A stretch of DNA of 64,000 bases from Sphingomonas alba (GCF_023516555.1 NZ_JAMGBD010000001.1:1178001-1242000), one strand, 5' to 3'; shown: positions 49,342-58,815, counted from the first letter of the stretch. Made by a program: numbers and translations. Notes: generated from the letters alone by a model not told the origin.

Positions 49342-50099
49342 GCTCGCTCCTGCTCGCCGCGGCTGCCGCGGCTGCTGCGGCCCTAGACACGCCGATCTGC
49401 GCCGACCGACCGGCCAAGGCCAATGCCGTCTGCACCGTGCCGGCCGGGCATTTCCAGTTGGAGGTCGGCGCGATTGATTGGGCGCAGATCAAGGAAGGCG
49501 GCGAGACGGTCGAGGCGACCGCGTTGGGGTCGAGCCTGCTGAAGGTTGGCGTCGATGACCGGTCGGACGTCGAATTGAATATCACGCCGTACGTCCGGAT
49601 CACGGGCGACGCGGGCAAGGCGTCCGGATTTGGAGATATTTTGGTCCGATACAAATACCGGCTGTCGGATGATGACGCGCCGGTTCAGCTTGCGCTCCTG
49701 CCATTCGTGAAATTTCCCACCGCCAAGCACGATATCGGCGACGGAAAGCTGGAAGGCGGACTGGCTATTCCCGTCAGCTTTTCATTGGGCGGGGCGGTCA
49801 GTGCGACGCTCGGCCCAGAGGTGGATCTTCTCGCCGATGTGGACGGTCATGGTCGCCACGCCGCCTTGGTCAACGTCCTCAATATTTCCGCGGCGGTTAC
49901 GCCCCGGCTGACGATCGGCGGCGAGCTGTGGAGCAGCTTCAATTTCGACCCGGCGGAAACCGTTAGCCAGGCATCGGCGGACGCCGCCATCGCCTATGTC
50001 ATCGGCAATGATGTGCAGTTGGACGCGGGCGCCAATTTCGGTTTGACCCGCGAGACTCCCGACCTGGAATTCTACGGCGGAATTTCGGCGCGATTCTGA
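49338..50099 (+). CDS. Putative outer-membrane transporter-like protein
   Basis: A 253-residue protein with an Ala-rich signal peptide (MSSLLLAAAAAAAAALDTP). The mature chain has alternating strands (LNITPYVRITGD, FGDILVRYKYRLSDDDAPV, LALLPFVKFPTAKHD, DLEFYGGISARF) and ends in Phe, as outer-membrane barrels do. It fits the MetA/phenol-degradation-type transporter family. Two Cys near the start. Its ATG overlaps the kup stop, so it is co-transcribed with kup. Confidence 0.65.
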   Translation: MSSLLLAAAAAAAAALDTPICADRPAKANAVCTVPAGHFQLEVGAIDWAQIKEGGETVEATALGSSLLKVGVDDRSDVELNITPYVRITGDAGKASGFGDILVRYKYRLSDDDAPVQLALLPFVKFPTAKHDIGDGKLEGGLAIPVSFSLGGAVSATLGPEVDLLADVDGHGRHAALVNVLNISAAVTPRLTIGGELWSSFNFDPAETVSQASADAAIAYVIGNDVQLDAGANFGLTRETPDLEFYGGISARF

Positions 50100-50215
50100 A
50101 GCGGTTCCGGTCGTTTATCGATGCCCGGCGCGCTTTAACCGAAGACAGTTGCGCTTGCGCGTCAGCCGCTTAGTGTGCGCCCGCATATTTTCTCTTCATC
50201 CGGAGCCTCCCTCCC

Positions 50216-53074
50216 ATGCGTAACTTGTCCAAGCTGACCGTCCTGCTTGCGTCCGCGTCCGTGCTGGCGGCCTGCGCTCCCAGCGCCCGCGTCCAGTCCG
50301 CGGCCGTCGCCGATCTTACGGCAGCGGTTGCGCCGGCCATCCCGCCTGCCCCGCCCGTGATTCAGGCCGCTCCGGTGAGCGCGCTGGTCAGCCAGGTCGC
50401 CATCCCGCACACAGAGTTCAAGCTGGCGAATGGCCTGACGGTCATCGTCCATGAAGACCACAAGGCGCCGGTCGTTGCGGTGAGCACCTGGTATAATGTG
50501 GGCTCCAAGGACGAACCCGCCGGCAAGACCGGCTTCGCGCACCTGTTCGAGCATTTGATGTTCAACGGCTCGGAAAACCTGCCGGGCGATTACTTCACCT
50601 ATCTGCAGCAGATCGGCGCGACCGATTACAACGGCACGACCTGGTTCGACCGCACCAATTATTTCGAGACGGTTCCGAGGGGCGCGCTGGAACGGGCCCT
50701 GTTCATGGAAAGCGACCGCATGGGCTATCTGCTCGGCGCGATCGACCAGTCGAAGCTCGATAACCAGCGCGGCGTCGTGCAGAATGAAAAGCGGCAGGGC
50801 GACAACCGCCCAGGCGGCCTCGTCGACTATGAAGTGCTGGCGACCCTTTTCCCGGGCGCCCACCCCTACCATCACGACACCATCGGCTCGATGGCCGACC
50901 TCGACGCAGCGACGCTCGCCACGGTGAAGGAATGGTTCATCGACAAATACGGCCCGAACAATGCCGTGCTGGTCCTTGCCGGCGACATCAACGCCGCCGA
51001 GGCGCGGCCGCTGGTCGAGAAATATTTCGGCGCGATCAAGCCAGGCCCGGTCAACAATCCGGCACAGGCGAATGTCCCGACCCTGCCGGCGACCAAGACG
51101 ATCGAGATGAAAGACCATGTCGCCGCGGTCGAGCTGCAGCGCCACTGGGCCGTCCCGGGCATCAATTCGCCGCAGCTGGCCGCGATCGACCTTGGCGGCT
51201 CGATCCTCGGCGGCCTTGCCAGCTCGCGCCTCGACCGCATCCTGGTCCGCGACGAGAAACTGGCCGTCTCGGTCAGCGCCGGCCTGCAGGTCTTCCAGCG
51301 CATCGGCCTGTTCGAGGTCAGCGCGACGGTTAAACCCGGCGTCGATCCGGCGGTGGTCGACAAAAGGCTCGACGAGATCATGGCCGACTATCTGGCCAAC
51401 GGCCCGACCGAGGAAGAGGTCGCTCGCGCGGCGACGCAGGACGTTGCCGGCCGCATCCGTGGCCTCGAAACGGTCGGCGGCTTCGGCGGCAAGGCCGTCG
51501 CGCTGGCCGAAGGCAAGGTCTTCACCGGTGACAGCGATTTCTACAAGCGCTCGCTGAACCAATATGCCTCGGTCTCGGCGGCCGACGTCAAGGCGGCGAT
51601 GCAGCAATGGCTCGGCCGGCCGGCGTTCAAGGTGAACCTCGTACCCGGTGAGCGCCCGCCGTACGAGGAAGCCAAGGGCGGCAAGGCCAAGGGCAAGGAC
51701 ATCCCGACCAAGAAGACCCCGCGTGTCATGCCGGCGGTCGCCCAGACGCCGCCGCTCGACTTCCCGAACGTCACCCACACGACACTGTCGAACGGCGTCC
51801 AGGTCCATTACGCCCAGCGCAATGCCATCCCGACCACGCAGGTCGCTCTGTCGTTCGACGCCGGTTATTCGGCCGACGCCGTTTCGGGTCGCGGCTTGCA
51901 GAATTTGACGCTGAACCTCCTGGAAGAAGGCGCGGCCGGCAAGACGAGCCAGCAAATCGCCGAGGAAGAGGAGAGCCTGGGAGCCGAAGTTTCGGCCAGC
52001 GGGAGCGCCGACCGGTCCACGATCATCCTCGGGGCCCTGTCGGCGAACCTGTCGCCGTCGCTCGACTTGCTGCGAGACATCGTCGAACGGCCGGACTTCA
52101 ACGCCCCGGATGTCGACCGTGTGAAGACCCAGACGCTGACCGCGATCAGCCAGGCGCAGAAGGAGCCGAATTCGATGGCGGCCCGCGCCTTGCCGGCGCT
52201 GATCTACGGCGAGAACCACCCCTATGCGACGACCGGGCTGGGACAGGTTGCGGCTGTGACCGGTTTTACGCCGGATAACCTCAAGGCGTTCCACAGCACC
52301 TGGCTGCGCCCGGACAATATGGAGATTTTCGTAGTCTCCAACCTGCCGCTGGCGGAACTTCAGCCGCAGCTGGAGCAGCGTTTCGGCACCTGGACCGCGC
52401 CGGCAACTCCCAAGGGCGTCAAGACCTTCAGCGCGCCGCCGGCTCGTCCGTCCGCCCAAAGGATCTACCTGATCGACCGTCCGGGCTCGCCGCAGTCGAT
52501 CATCTATGGCGGCCAGCTGACGGGTATCAATCCATACGGAGAAATCGTCCCTTACAGCGGCGCCAATGAGGTTCTGGGCGGCAACTTCCTGTCGCGCATC
52601 AATATGGACCTCAGGGAAACCAAGGGCTGGTCCTATGGCGTGCGCTCGTCGATCGCCCTCAACGTCAATGCCGTGCCGTATTTGATCAATGCGCCCGTGC
52701 AGGCAGACAAGACGGGCGAGTCCATCCGCGCGCTTAACAACGACCTGCAGATCATGCTCAACAAGCAGGGCGTGACTCAGGAGGAACTGACCCGCCTCGT
52801 CTCCAACAATGTCGACGCGCTTCCGGGCCGGTTCGAGACAAGCGGAGCGGTGCTTGCAGCGATGATGGCCAACGACCTCTACCGCCGGCCGGACAATTAT
52901 TATGAGCTGCTGGCCGACAAGTATCGCGGCCTGACCCGCGCAGGCCTCGACCAGGCGCTGAAGACGGCGGTCGACCCGAACGGCTTCAGCTGGGTCGTCG
53001 TCGGCGACGCCAAGCAGGTGAAGCCGCAGCTCGACAAGCTGGGCATTCCGGTCGAGGTGATCCAGCCGAAATAA
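50216..53074 (+). CDS. Periplasmic M16-family metallopeptidase lipoprotein
   Basis: A 952-residue protein with a lipobox signal (VLLASASVLAACAPS). The first M16 domain is active, with the zinc motif HLFEHLMFNGS (HxxEH) and the distant Glu region RGVVQNEKRQ. The second M16 domain from about residue 525 lacks HxxEH (NLLEEGAAGKTS) and should be structural. Together they form the usual clam-shell peptidase. It may degrade peptides in the envelope. No close operon partner. Confidence 0.92.
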   Translation: MRNLSKLTVLLASASVLAACAPSARVQSAAVADLTAAVAPAIPPAPPVIQAAPVSALVSQVAIPHTEFKLANGLTVIVHEDHKAPVVAVSTWYNVGSKDEPAGKTGFAHLFEHLMFNGSENLPGDYFTYLQQIGATDYNGTTWFDRTNYFETVPRGALERALFMESDRMGYLLGAIDQSKLDNQRGVVQNEKRQGDNRPGGLVDYEVLATLFPGAHPYHHDTIGSMADLDAATLATVKEWFIDKYGPNNAVLVLAGDINAAEARPLVEKYFGAIKPGPVNNPAQANVPTLPATKTIEMKDHVAAVELQRHWAVPGINSPQLAAIDLGGSILGGLASSRLDRILVRDEKLAVSVSAGLQVFQRIGLFEVSATVKPGVDPAVVDKRLDEIMADYLANGPTEEEVARAATQDVAGRIRGLETVGGFGGKAVALAEGKVFTGDSDFYKRSLNQYASVSAADVKAAMQQWLGRPAFKVNLVPGERPPYEEAKGGKAKGKDIPTKKTPRVMPAVAQTPPLDFPNVTHTTLSNGVQVHYAQRNAIPTTQVALSFDAGYSADAVSGRGLQNLTLNLLEEGAAGKTSQQIAEEEESLGAEVSASGSADRSTIILGALSANLSPSLDLLRDIVERPDFNAPDVDRVKTQTLTAISQAQKEPNSMAARALPALIYGENHPYATTGLGQVAAVTGFTPDNLKAFHSTWLRPDNMEIFVVSNLPLAELQPQLEQRFGTWTAPATPKGVKTFSAPPARPSAQRIYLIDRPGSPQSIIYGGQLTGINPYGEIVPYSGANEVLGGNFLSRINMDLRETKGWSYGVRSSIALNVNAVPYLINAPVQADKTGESIRALNNDLQIMLNKQGVTQEELTRLVSNNVDALPGRFETSGAVLAAMMANDLYRRPDNYYELLADKYRGLTRAGLDQALKTAVDPNGFSWVVVGDAKQVKPQLDKLGIPVEVIQPK

Positions 53075-53101
53075 GCGGCGGGATACCTCGCGAAACGATG
53101 G

Positions 53102-53136
53102 CGGCGGTTGCCTTCCGGCGGCCGCCGTTTTCGTTT
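53102..53136 (+). terminator. Rho-independent terminator after the M16 gene
   Basis: CGGCGGTTGCC (53102-53112) pairs with GGCGGCCGCCG (53117-53127) over 11 pairs with two wobbles, loop TTCC, then TTTTCGTTT. It lies 28 bases downstream of the M16 stop. Confidence 0.8.
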
Positions 53137-53196
53137 GGGGCTAAGGGCGACTTTAGGCGGAAACCGGATGCGGCCGTTTTGGGTGGAAAGCTGCCG

Positions 53197-53640
53197 TCAG
53201 CGGGCTTCCAACTTTGCGGACCTCACCAGGAAGCGCTTCTCGGCATTGAGATAGGTCCATTCGACGCCAGCGCATCGACATACGATCCTTTTGCCCAGCA
53301 AGGGGATTGCTTCGCCCTTGAGGTAAACCCGGCCGGGTTGAATGAAGTCATCGAAAGCCGCCTGGACCTGCTGATCGGCAAAGTCGGGCCATAGGTCGTC
53401 GCCGGGGTGGTCTACAGGCGTCAGGGTGTAGCCGTAGTGCATTTCCCAGCCCACGTAGAACTCACGCTCCACGTTGGTTGGTGACGCCTGCACTTCGCGG
53501 AGAGCGGCCGCCCGGCCGTCGGCAATTTCCCTCTGGACGGCATCCATATCCACGCGCTCAAGGACAGGAGGGCTCGGGACGCAGGCGGTCAGGCAGCAGA
53601 GAGCGAACGCCGCGGCACATAATTGATGCGTATCGCTCAA
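53197..53640 (-). CDS. Hypothetical lipoprotein
   Basis: A 147-residue protein with a lipobox-like signal (AAAFALCCLTACVPS). I start at TTG 53640, which overlaps the TGA of the upstream lipoprotein (TTGA); no ATG is suitably placed. The mature chain has a conserved-looking end with the CRCAGVEWTYLNAEKRFLV block. No family recognised. It is co-transcribed with the next gene upstream. Confidence 0.6.
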   Translation of the reverse strand: MSDTHQLCAAAFALCCLTACVPSPPVLERVDMDAVQREIADGRAAALREVQASPTNVEREFYVGWEMHYGYTLTPVDHPGDDLWPDFADQQVQAAFDDFIQPGRVYLKGEAIPLLGKRIVCRCAGVEWTYLNAEKRFLVRSAKLEAR

Positions 53641-54176
53641 TTCGATTGCCGGTACGTATCGATCATCACGGATTTCACGCATCCTCCGCGGGGTTCGGGC
53701 AATTCGAAAGACAGCGTGCCCCAACTCTGCCGAGCTTTGTAATACCAGCATTGCGCGTCGAGACAGGATTGCTCGACCCCACCGCCCTCGAAGTGTCGGG
53801 CCATCACGCTTGCCCTCACGCATTTCCCGGAAATGTCGTCGAGCTCGAAGATCAGCCCGTTGCGGTCGAACCTCATCTCGCCCTTTCGCGCGACCATGCC
53901 GCCAATGGCGGTTTGGCCAAAGTGGCATCCGTGTGTCGCGCACTCGCTTTGCAGATTGAAGGCGCGGGCCACGGCCGCAGCCGTTACGGGCTGCTTTTTG
54001 AGTGCATCGGCAAGGCGTTCGAACAGCTCGCTCTCGCTGCGATTGGGTCGATCATCGCTGGGTTCCAGCGGAAAACCCGTCTGGAGTGGCTCCGGCTCGA
54101 TCGGCCCGGCAATCGGCGGCTCCGTTGAGCATCCGGCCGCGCAAAGAAATGCCAACAAAGCGACGAACACACGCAT
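53637..54176 (-). CDS. Hypothetical lipoprotein
   Basis: A 179-residue protein with the lipobox signal MRVFVALLAFLCAAGCSTEP. The mature part begins Pro-rich, then carries several Cys (SECATHGCHFGQ, CVRASVMA, SCLDAQCWYYK). These could form disulfides in the periplasm. I chose the ATG at 54176; the upstream frame reading RSRPIADIG comes from the intergenic repeat, not a real coding region. Function unknown. Confidence 0.65.
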   Translation of the reverse strand: MRVFVALLAFLCAAGCSTEPPIAGPIEPEPLQTGFPLEPSDDRPNRSESELFERLADALKKQPVTAAAVARAFNLQSECATHGCHFGQTAIGGMVARKGEMRFDRNGLIFELDDISGKCVRASVMARHFEGGGVEQSCLDAQCWYYKARQSWGTLSFELPEPRGGCVKSVMIDTYRQSN

Positions 54177-54196
54177 AACCCAATGCTTACAGGCAA

Positions 54197-54226
54197 GGCC
54201 AATGTCCGCAATGGGCCGAGAGCGGA
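54197..54226 (-). repeat. Intergenic hairpin repeat, copy 3
   Basis: On the minus strand it reads TCCGCTCTCGGCCCATTGCG then GACATTGGCC and keeps the GTCCGC...GCGGAC-type arms. It matches copy 1 (32549-32578) at 26 of 30 positions. It lies in the gap between two divergently oriented genes. Confidence 0.65.
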
Positions 54227-54325
54227 CATAAGCGGCGTCGCCAACACTCAAGCGTGTGGCGTGATCGCGAAATGCTTTTTTTGCCTGCCCAATAGTGTCT
54301 CGCGCCTGTTGTTTTGGGATGTGCG

Positions 54326-54886
54326 ATGAGTCTTGTCGGCGTGCTCAAGCGGTGGCTGGTCGAGCCGCCGGTGTTCGATGCCATGGTGCTGCCCTGCGCC
54401 TTTGCGGCGGTGACGGTTCCGACCGCCCTGCGTTTCGTAGTCGATGACCACATTTCCGGCGTCGCCTTCTCGCCCTATTTGCCGTTCGTGCTGATCGCGG
54501 CGCTGCTGATGGATTGGCGCTATGCCGCGCTGGTTGCGCTGGCGTCGGCGGCGGTTGCGGACATGATGTTCATCGACCCGCGCTTCGTGCCGATCGCCGG
54601 ACCGACCGACGTCTTCGGCATCCTCGTCTTCCTGGGCACATCGGCGTTGATGCTGACGCTGGTGCGGGCGGCGCGCTACTTCGTTCGCAACAGTCCTGGA
54701 CCGGTGGCGTGCGAGAGCAAGGCGACGGGTATCATCTTCAGCCTGGAGGACGGCCAGGCCTGGGCCAGCTGGTCCGGCTGCGGTTCGAGGCAGCGCCTCG
54801 GGCCCGAAGAGGAAGTTGCGGGCATGATGAAGGACTTTCTTGCCCAGGTGGAGATCGGCAGGCGGCTCAACCGCCAACCGCTTTGA
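54326..54886 (+). CDS. Membrane protein with DUF4118-like helices and a soluble tail
   Basis: A 186-residue protein. Residues about 15-120 hold about four hydrophobic helices (AMVLPCAFAAVTVPTALRFV, PFVLIAALLMDWRYAALVAL, FGILVFLGTSALMLTLV), arranged like the KdpD-type DUF4118 region. The C-terminal 60 residues form a small cytoplasmic domain (KATGIIFSLEDGQAWASWSG, EEVAGMMKDFLAQVEIG). No kinase or DNA-binding domain. Assignment to that family is tentative. Confidence 0.55.
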   Translation: MSLVGVLKRWLVEPPVFDAMVLPCAFAAVTVPTALRFVVDDHISGVAFSPYLPFVLIAALLMDWRYAALVALASAAVADMMFIDPRFVPIAGPTDVFGILVFLGTSALMLTLVRAARYFVRNSPGPVACESKATGIIFSLEDGQAWASWSGCGSRQRLGPEEEVAGMMKDFLAQVEIGRRLNRQPL

Positions 54887-55021
54887 CTAGTTAATCCATG
54901 TTGCCAATTTGCTGAAACGCGACATGTCGTGATTTCTTAAATTCAAGGCGCTCAAGCCAAGTTGCCCCTTCCCCGCAACCGTTACGTCACACCCGTACTC
55001 CAAGCGAACTGGGGGCAGTCG

Positions 55022-55240
55022 ATGTTTCGCTACAATCTCTATGTTTTCGACCGCGAAGGCGGGCTGATCATTCAATATCATCCATTCGAAGCAGCCGGCC
55101 ATGAAGCGGCGGTCGACCATGCCGGCAGCCTGAACGGCCATCAACCGATGGAATTGTGGAGCGAGGACGCCTTGGTGAAATCCTGGCCGCATAGGAGCAG
55201 CGGCGCCACTTGCACATGCGGATGCGCCTGCGCCGCCTAA
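55022..55240 (+). CDS. Small hypothetical protein with Cys-rich tail
   Basis: A 72-residue protein. The core (MFRYNLYVFDREGGLIIQYH) could be a small beta fold, and the end carries a Cys-rich cluster (TCTCGCACAA) that might bind metal. GGGGG lies just upstream of the ATG at 55022. It converges on the next gene with a four-base overlap. Function unknown. Confidence 0.6.
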   Translation: MFRYNLYVFDREGGLIIQYHPFEAAGHEAAVDHAGSLNGHQPMELWSEDALVKSWPHRSSGATCTCGCACAA

Positions 55241-55521
55241 TAATGGGCTAGCCAGACGGGCACGCACGCCGCGGCGATCAACGCCAACTGCAGTGCCATC
55301 ATGGGTATCGTGAAACGCCTGCGCAGGTCCGCCGTCGCGATCGAAATGGCGACCAACGGCACCTGGGCCGTCATCAGCAGCTGCCAGAGATGCGCGCTGG
55401 TCGTCTCGTCCGCTTTAGGGCCGATGCCAGCCAGGATGTTGGCGAACACCACGAAGAGGGCGAGGGCCGAACAGGCGAGGGACGTGATCAACGCGCAGCG
55501 GTGGACGTCCCTTCGGCTCAC
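55237..55521 (-). CDS. Small membrane protein, three helices
   Basis: A 94-residue protein with three hydrophobic helices (LITSLACSALALFVVFANIL, LLMTAQVPLVAISIATADL, ALQLALIAAACVPVWLAHY). I start at GTG 55521, preceded by GGAAGGGG and placed one base after the stop of the gene upstream, which supports coupling. No family recognised. Confidence 0.6.
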   Translation of the reverse strand: MSRRDVHRCALITSLACSALALFVVFANILAGIGPKADETTSAHLWQLLMTAQVPLVAISIATADLRRRFTIPMMALQLALIAAACVPVWLAHY

Positions 55522-55522
55522 A

Positions 55523-56092
55523 TCATCCCCTTCCCGCCAGCCGGAATAGCATCGAAGAACCAAGCCAGAGAAGCACGAACATGCCGCTGGCGCCCATCAG
55601 GTCGAGCGGCCAGTTGGGGTCCTCAACGCCAAGGCCGGAGCCAAGCGCGATGCCGGCGACGACCGCTTGGGCGATCGCGGCCAGAGCCGTGACCCACACC
55701 ATCGCCCTTGCCCGCCCGCGGACGACGACCGCTCCGACGATGACGATGCCGAGGACGGCGAGGTAAATCTGGTTCGCCGGATTGTCGTCCGAGCCGATAA
55801 TGCCGACGGCAAGATTGACCCAGACGAGCAGGAAGCAGGTGAGGATCGCGAGGCCAAAGCCGGCGCGATAGGCACGGCGGTCGGACAGGCGCGCGACGAG
55901 CTCATAGGAACCGCAGGCGAGGCCCAGCATCGCCCCCATGACGATGAAGTCTTCCGGGCCCCAGACGACGCCGCTGCCGGGGAACTGCATGGCGATAGCC
56001 GGGAGCAGCAGGAGAGCTGCGGCCCCTCCCCAGATTATCCACCGCATCCGGTTGCCGCGCCTTATGCCTTGCCCCTCTGCATTGCTTGCCAT
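55523..56092 (-). CDS. Multi-pass hypothetical membrane protein
   Basis: A 189-residue protein with about five helices (IIWGGAAALLLLPAIAMQF, FGLAILTCFLLVWVNLAVGI, YLAVLGIVIVGAVVV, MVWVTALAAIAQAVVAGIAL, MFVLLWLGSSMLFRL). The ATG at 56092 has GGGAG seven bases upstream. It is followed by the three-helix protein. Unknown function. Confidence 0.65.
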   Translation of the reverse strand: MASNAEGQGIRRGNRMRWIIWGGAAALLLLPAIAMQFPGSGVVWGPEDFIVMGAMLGLACGSYELVARLSDRRAYRAGFGLAILTCFLLVWVNLAVGIIGSDDNPANQIYLAVLGIVIVGAVVVRGRARAMVWVTALAAIAQAVVAGIALGSGLGVEDPNWPLDLMGASGMFVLLWLGSSMLFRLAGRG

Positions 56093-56354
56093 GACCTTTC
56101 TCCCAATCGGCAAATATGGTCGTAACGGTGCCATTGCATGCCGCTGAACGTCATGAGCGGGGCATGAGGAAATGCTGAAACGCGCGCAAATGTCATTCCG
56201 GGAGCGTCAGGGTTAACCCGCGCAAAACTGTCCCAGGTTGCATCATTGGACTCGATTCACCCCGTCCCAGCAACGTCCGAACGCAGGATTCATCGCTAAT
56301 CAATGAAGTTCGCGTAGACCTTATCCTTTCGATTCAATCCGATACGGGAGCGAT

Positions 56355-57212
56355 ATGAGGCGGCTAACTGGGGCTCTGGTCTGTTTCTATGCGCTGATTG
56401 CGACCCCCGCTCTGGCGGAGGCGCCGGACGGCCTGCGGTTCCTTGAGAGCAACCTCAGCTCAATCGCCAATTCGAGCCCGGGCAATATCGGCATTGCAGC
56501 ATTGGACCTGAAGACCGGCGAGCTGGTTGCCGTGCATGGCGACCAGGCCTTCCCGATGGCGAGCACGGTCAAGGTCGCGGTCGCCGCCAACTATCTCGCC
56601 CAGGTCGAATTCGGCCAACGCGACCTCGATGAAATCATCGGCGGCCAGACTGCCTCGCAGCTGATGGCGCGAATGCTGATTCACAGCGACAATCACGCCA
56701 CCGACCTGCTGATCCGCAATCTCGGCGGGCCGGCCAAGATCCAGTCCTGGCTGGAACAGCGCAATGTCACGGGCCTGCGCATCGACCGCAACATTGCCGA
56801 CCTGCTCGCTGCCAAGCGCGACCTTTGGGACGTGCGCGATTCCGCCAGCCCCAAGGCCATGGTCGAGCTGCTGCGGCGGATCGACAATGGCACGCTGCTA
56901 AGGCCGCAAAGCAAGTCCTATTTGCTGAGACTCATGGCCCAGTGCCAGACCGGCAAGAACCGCATGCGCTACCTGCTGCCGGCGGGGACGCCGGTCGAGC
57001 ACAAGACGGGGACGCTGACGGGCCTGACCAGCGATGTCGGCTTCATCACACTGCCTAACGGCCGCCGGCTGGCGGTGGCCTTCTTCGCCCGCGCCGGCAC
57101 CAACCGGCCGCAGACGATCGCGACCGCCGCGAAGGCCGTTTACGACGGCTTCGTCTATTACCTGCGCCAGCCGTTCACGGTGTCGTTCGGCTCGCAGTAC
57201 GGGACGCCCTAA
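56355..57212 (+). CDS. Class A beta-lactamase-like serine hydrolase
   Basis: The 285-residue exported protein (LTGALVCFYALIATPALA) has the three class A motifs: STVK in PMASTVKVAVAANYL, SDN in HSDNHATD and KTG in EHKTGTLTG. In the omega loop, the position aligned with Glu166 reads Asp (block DLLAAKRDLWDVRD) and Asn170 reads Ala, so deacylation may be weak or altered. GGGAG precedes the ATG. Its end overlaps the convergent purK by four bases. A second possibility is a carboxypeptidase-like role. Confidence 0.82.
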   Translation: MRRLTGALVCFYALIATPALAEAPDGLRFLESNLSSIANSSPGNIGIAALDLKTGELVAVHGDQAFPMASTVKVAVAANYLAQVEFGQRDLDEIIGGQTASQLMARMLIHSDNHATDLLIRNLGGPAKIQSWLEQRNVTGLRIDRNIADLLAAKRDLWDVRDSASPKAMVELLRRIDNGTLLRPQSKSYLLRLMAQCQTGKNRMRYLLPAGTPVEHKTGTLTGLTSDVGFITLPNGRRLAVAFFARAGTNRPQTIATAAKAVYDGFVYYLRQPFTVSFGSQYGTP

Positions 57213-58267
57213 GGCTCCACCTTCGTGAAGTGACCCATCTTGCGGCCGGGGCGGGCTTCGCCCTTGCCGTAGAGGTGCAAATGCACGCCGGGCGCGGCCA
57301 TCAGTTCGGGCCAGCGCTCGACCTCAGGACCGATCAGATTTTCCATCACCGCCTTGCGGCCGGCAAGCGCGGTCGAGCCCAAGGGCAGGCCGCAGACAGC
57401 GCGGATATGCTGTTCGAATTGCGAGGTCTCGGCGCCCTCGATCGTCCAGTGACCGCTGTTGTGGACGCGCGGGGCGATCTCGTTGACGACCGGCCCGTCG
57501 GCGGACGCAAAGAACTCGACCGTCAGCACACCAACATGTCCGAGCGCCTCGGCAATGCGGAGCGCGAAGTCGCGGGCTTCCTCGACCTGGGCCAGGACGG
57601 CGGCCGGTGCGGGAACCGTCGAGCGACGGAGGATGCCGCCTTCATGGCTGTTGTCGGGCGAATCCCAGAAGGCATGGCTGCCATCGGCACTGCGGGCGAG
57701 GATGACCGAGAATTCGTGGTCGAAAGGGACGCCCTTTTCGGCAACTGCCGGTTCGCGCCCGATGGCATCCCAGGCGGCTTCCGCCTCGTCCGCCGATCGA
57801 ATCCAGGCCTGGCCCTTGCCGTCATAACCGTAACGGCGGGTCTTGAGCACAATCGGATGCCCGAGCGCCTCGACGGCCGAGCGGACATCTTCGGCGCTGT
57901 CGATGCATCGCCAGGGCGCGACCCGCGCGCCGCAGCCTTCGATGAATTCCTTCTCGCGACCACGATCCTGGGAGATACCCAGCGACTTGGTGCCGGGCAG
58001 CAGCCGCTTGCCGATGACCAGCAAGGGATCGACCGGCAAATTCTCGAACTCGTAGGTCACGACATCGACCTGAGCGGCGAAATCCTCCATCGCCAGCAGG
58101 TCGTCGAAATCGGCGCAGACATGGCCGGCGGCGACGTCGGCGGCGCAGGTCCGCCTGTTCGGATCAAAGATGATTGTGCGATAACCGAGCTGTGCCGCGG
58201 CCATGCTGAGCATCCGGCCGAGCTGGCCGCCGCCGACGATGCCGATGGTCTCGCCCGGTGCAATCAT
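57209..58267 (-). CDS. purK: N5-carboxyaminoimidazole ribonucleotide synthase
   Basis: A 352-residue ATP-grasp enzyme of purine synthesis that carboxylates AIR. It starts with the Rossmann-like block [16 protein letters not shown], and contains the ATP-grasp signature [16 protein letters not shown] and metal-site region [16 protein letters not shown]. Its ATG overlaps the purE stop by four bases. Confidence 0.96.
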   Translation of the reverse strand: MIAPGETIGIVGGGQLGRMLSMAAAQLGYRTIIFDPNRRTCAADVAAGHVCADFDDLLAMEDFAAQVDVVTYEFENLPVDPLLVIGKRLLPGTKSLGISQDRGREKEFIEGCGARVAPWRCIDSAEDVRSAVEALGHPIVLKTRRYGYDGKGQAWIRSADEAEAAWDAIGREPAVAEKGVPFDHEFSVILARSADGSHAFWDSPDNSHEGGILRRSTVPAPAAVLAQVEEARDFALRIAEALGHVGVLTVEFFASADGPVVNEIAPRVHNSGHWTIEGAETSQFEQHIRAVCGLPLGSTALAGRKAVMENLIGPEVERWPELMAAPGVHLHLYGKGEARPGRKMGHFTKVEP

Positions 58268-58740
58268 TCGGGATGTTCGGCGACGCTACTGGTCTGGCGC
58301 TCGCGGTGCTCGTCGAGCTTGCGGCCCAGCTCTGGATCGGCGGTGGCGAGGATCGAGGCGGCGAGCAGCGCCGCATTGACCGCGCCAGCCTGGCCGATGG
58401 CGAGTGTCCCCACCGGCACGCCGGCCGGCATCTGGACGATGCTGAGCAGGCTATCCATGCCCTTGAGCGCCTTGGATTCCACCGGCACGCCGAGCACCGG
58501 CAGAGTCGTCATCGATGCGGCCATGCCGGGAAGGTGCGCTGCCCCGCCAGCGCCGGCGATGATCACCTTCAGCCCACGGCCCTTGGCGCTGTGCGCATAA
58601 TCATAAAGCCGCTGCGGCGTGCGGTGCGCGGAGACGACTTTCTTCTCGTAGGCGACACCCAGCATGTCGAGCGTTTCGGCGGCATGGCGCATCGTCTCCC
58701 AGTCGGAGGTCGATCCCATGATGATTCCGACCAGCGCCAT
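58264..58740 (-). CDS. purE: N5-carboxyaminoimidazole ribonucleotide mutase
   Basis: A 158-residue enzyme that moves the carboxyl group to give CAIR. It has [11 protein letters not shown] near the start, SAHRTPQR with the catalytic His, and [14 protein letters not shown]. The ATG at 58740 matches the family length of about 160. It forms a purE-purK operon. Confidence 0.97.
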   Translation of the reverse strand: MALVGIIMGSTSDWETMRHAAETLDMLGVAYEKKVVSAHRTPQRLYDYAHSAKGRGLKVIIAGAGGAAHLPGMAASMTTLPVLGVPVESKALKGMDSLLSIVQMPAGVPVGTLAIGQAGAVNAALLAASILATADPELGRKLDEHRERQTSSVAEHPE

Positions 58741-58815
58741 TTGAATTCCAAGCCCCTTACGAACAGGCCTGCGGTTTAGGAACAACAGTTGGTTGGCGCA
58801 ATCTGAGACAACCGC

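Noticed and set aside
50162-52459. A 765-codon open frame on the minus strand opposite the M16 peptidase
   Set aside because: It mirrors the codons of the M16 gene in GC-rich DNA. Its translation is low-complexity, rich in Arg, Gly, Asp and Val, with no recognisable domain.
53944-54251. Longer N-terminus of the lipoprotein reading RSRPIADIG
   Set aside because: That stretch is the dispersed intergenic repeat translated in frame. The proper signal peptide begins at 54176.
54920-54929. Palindrome CGACATGTCG in the gap before the Cys-rich small protein
   Set aside because: A ten-base palindrome of this kind is expected by chance in a window this size; no second copy or promoter context supports a function.
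56210-56219. Palindrome GGGTTAACCC upstream of the class A beta-lactamase
   Set aside because: It is about 135 bases before the gene, short, and has no paired promoter element; kept only as a note.
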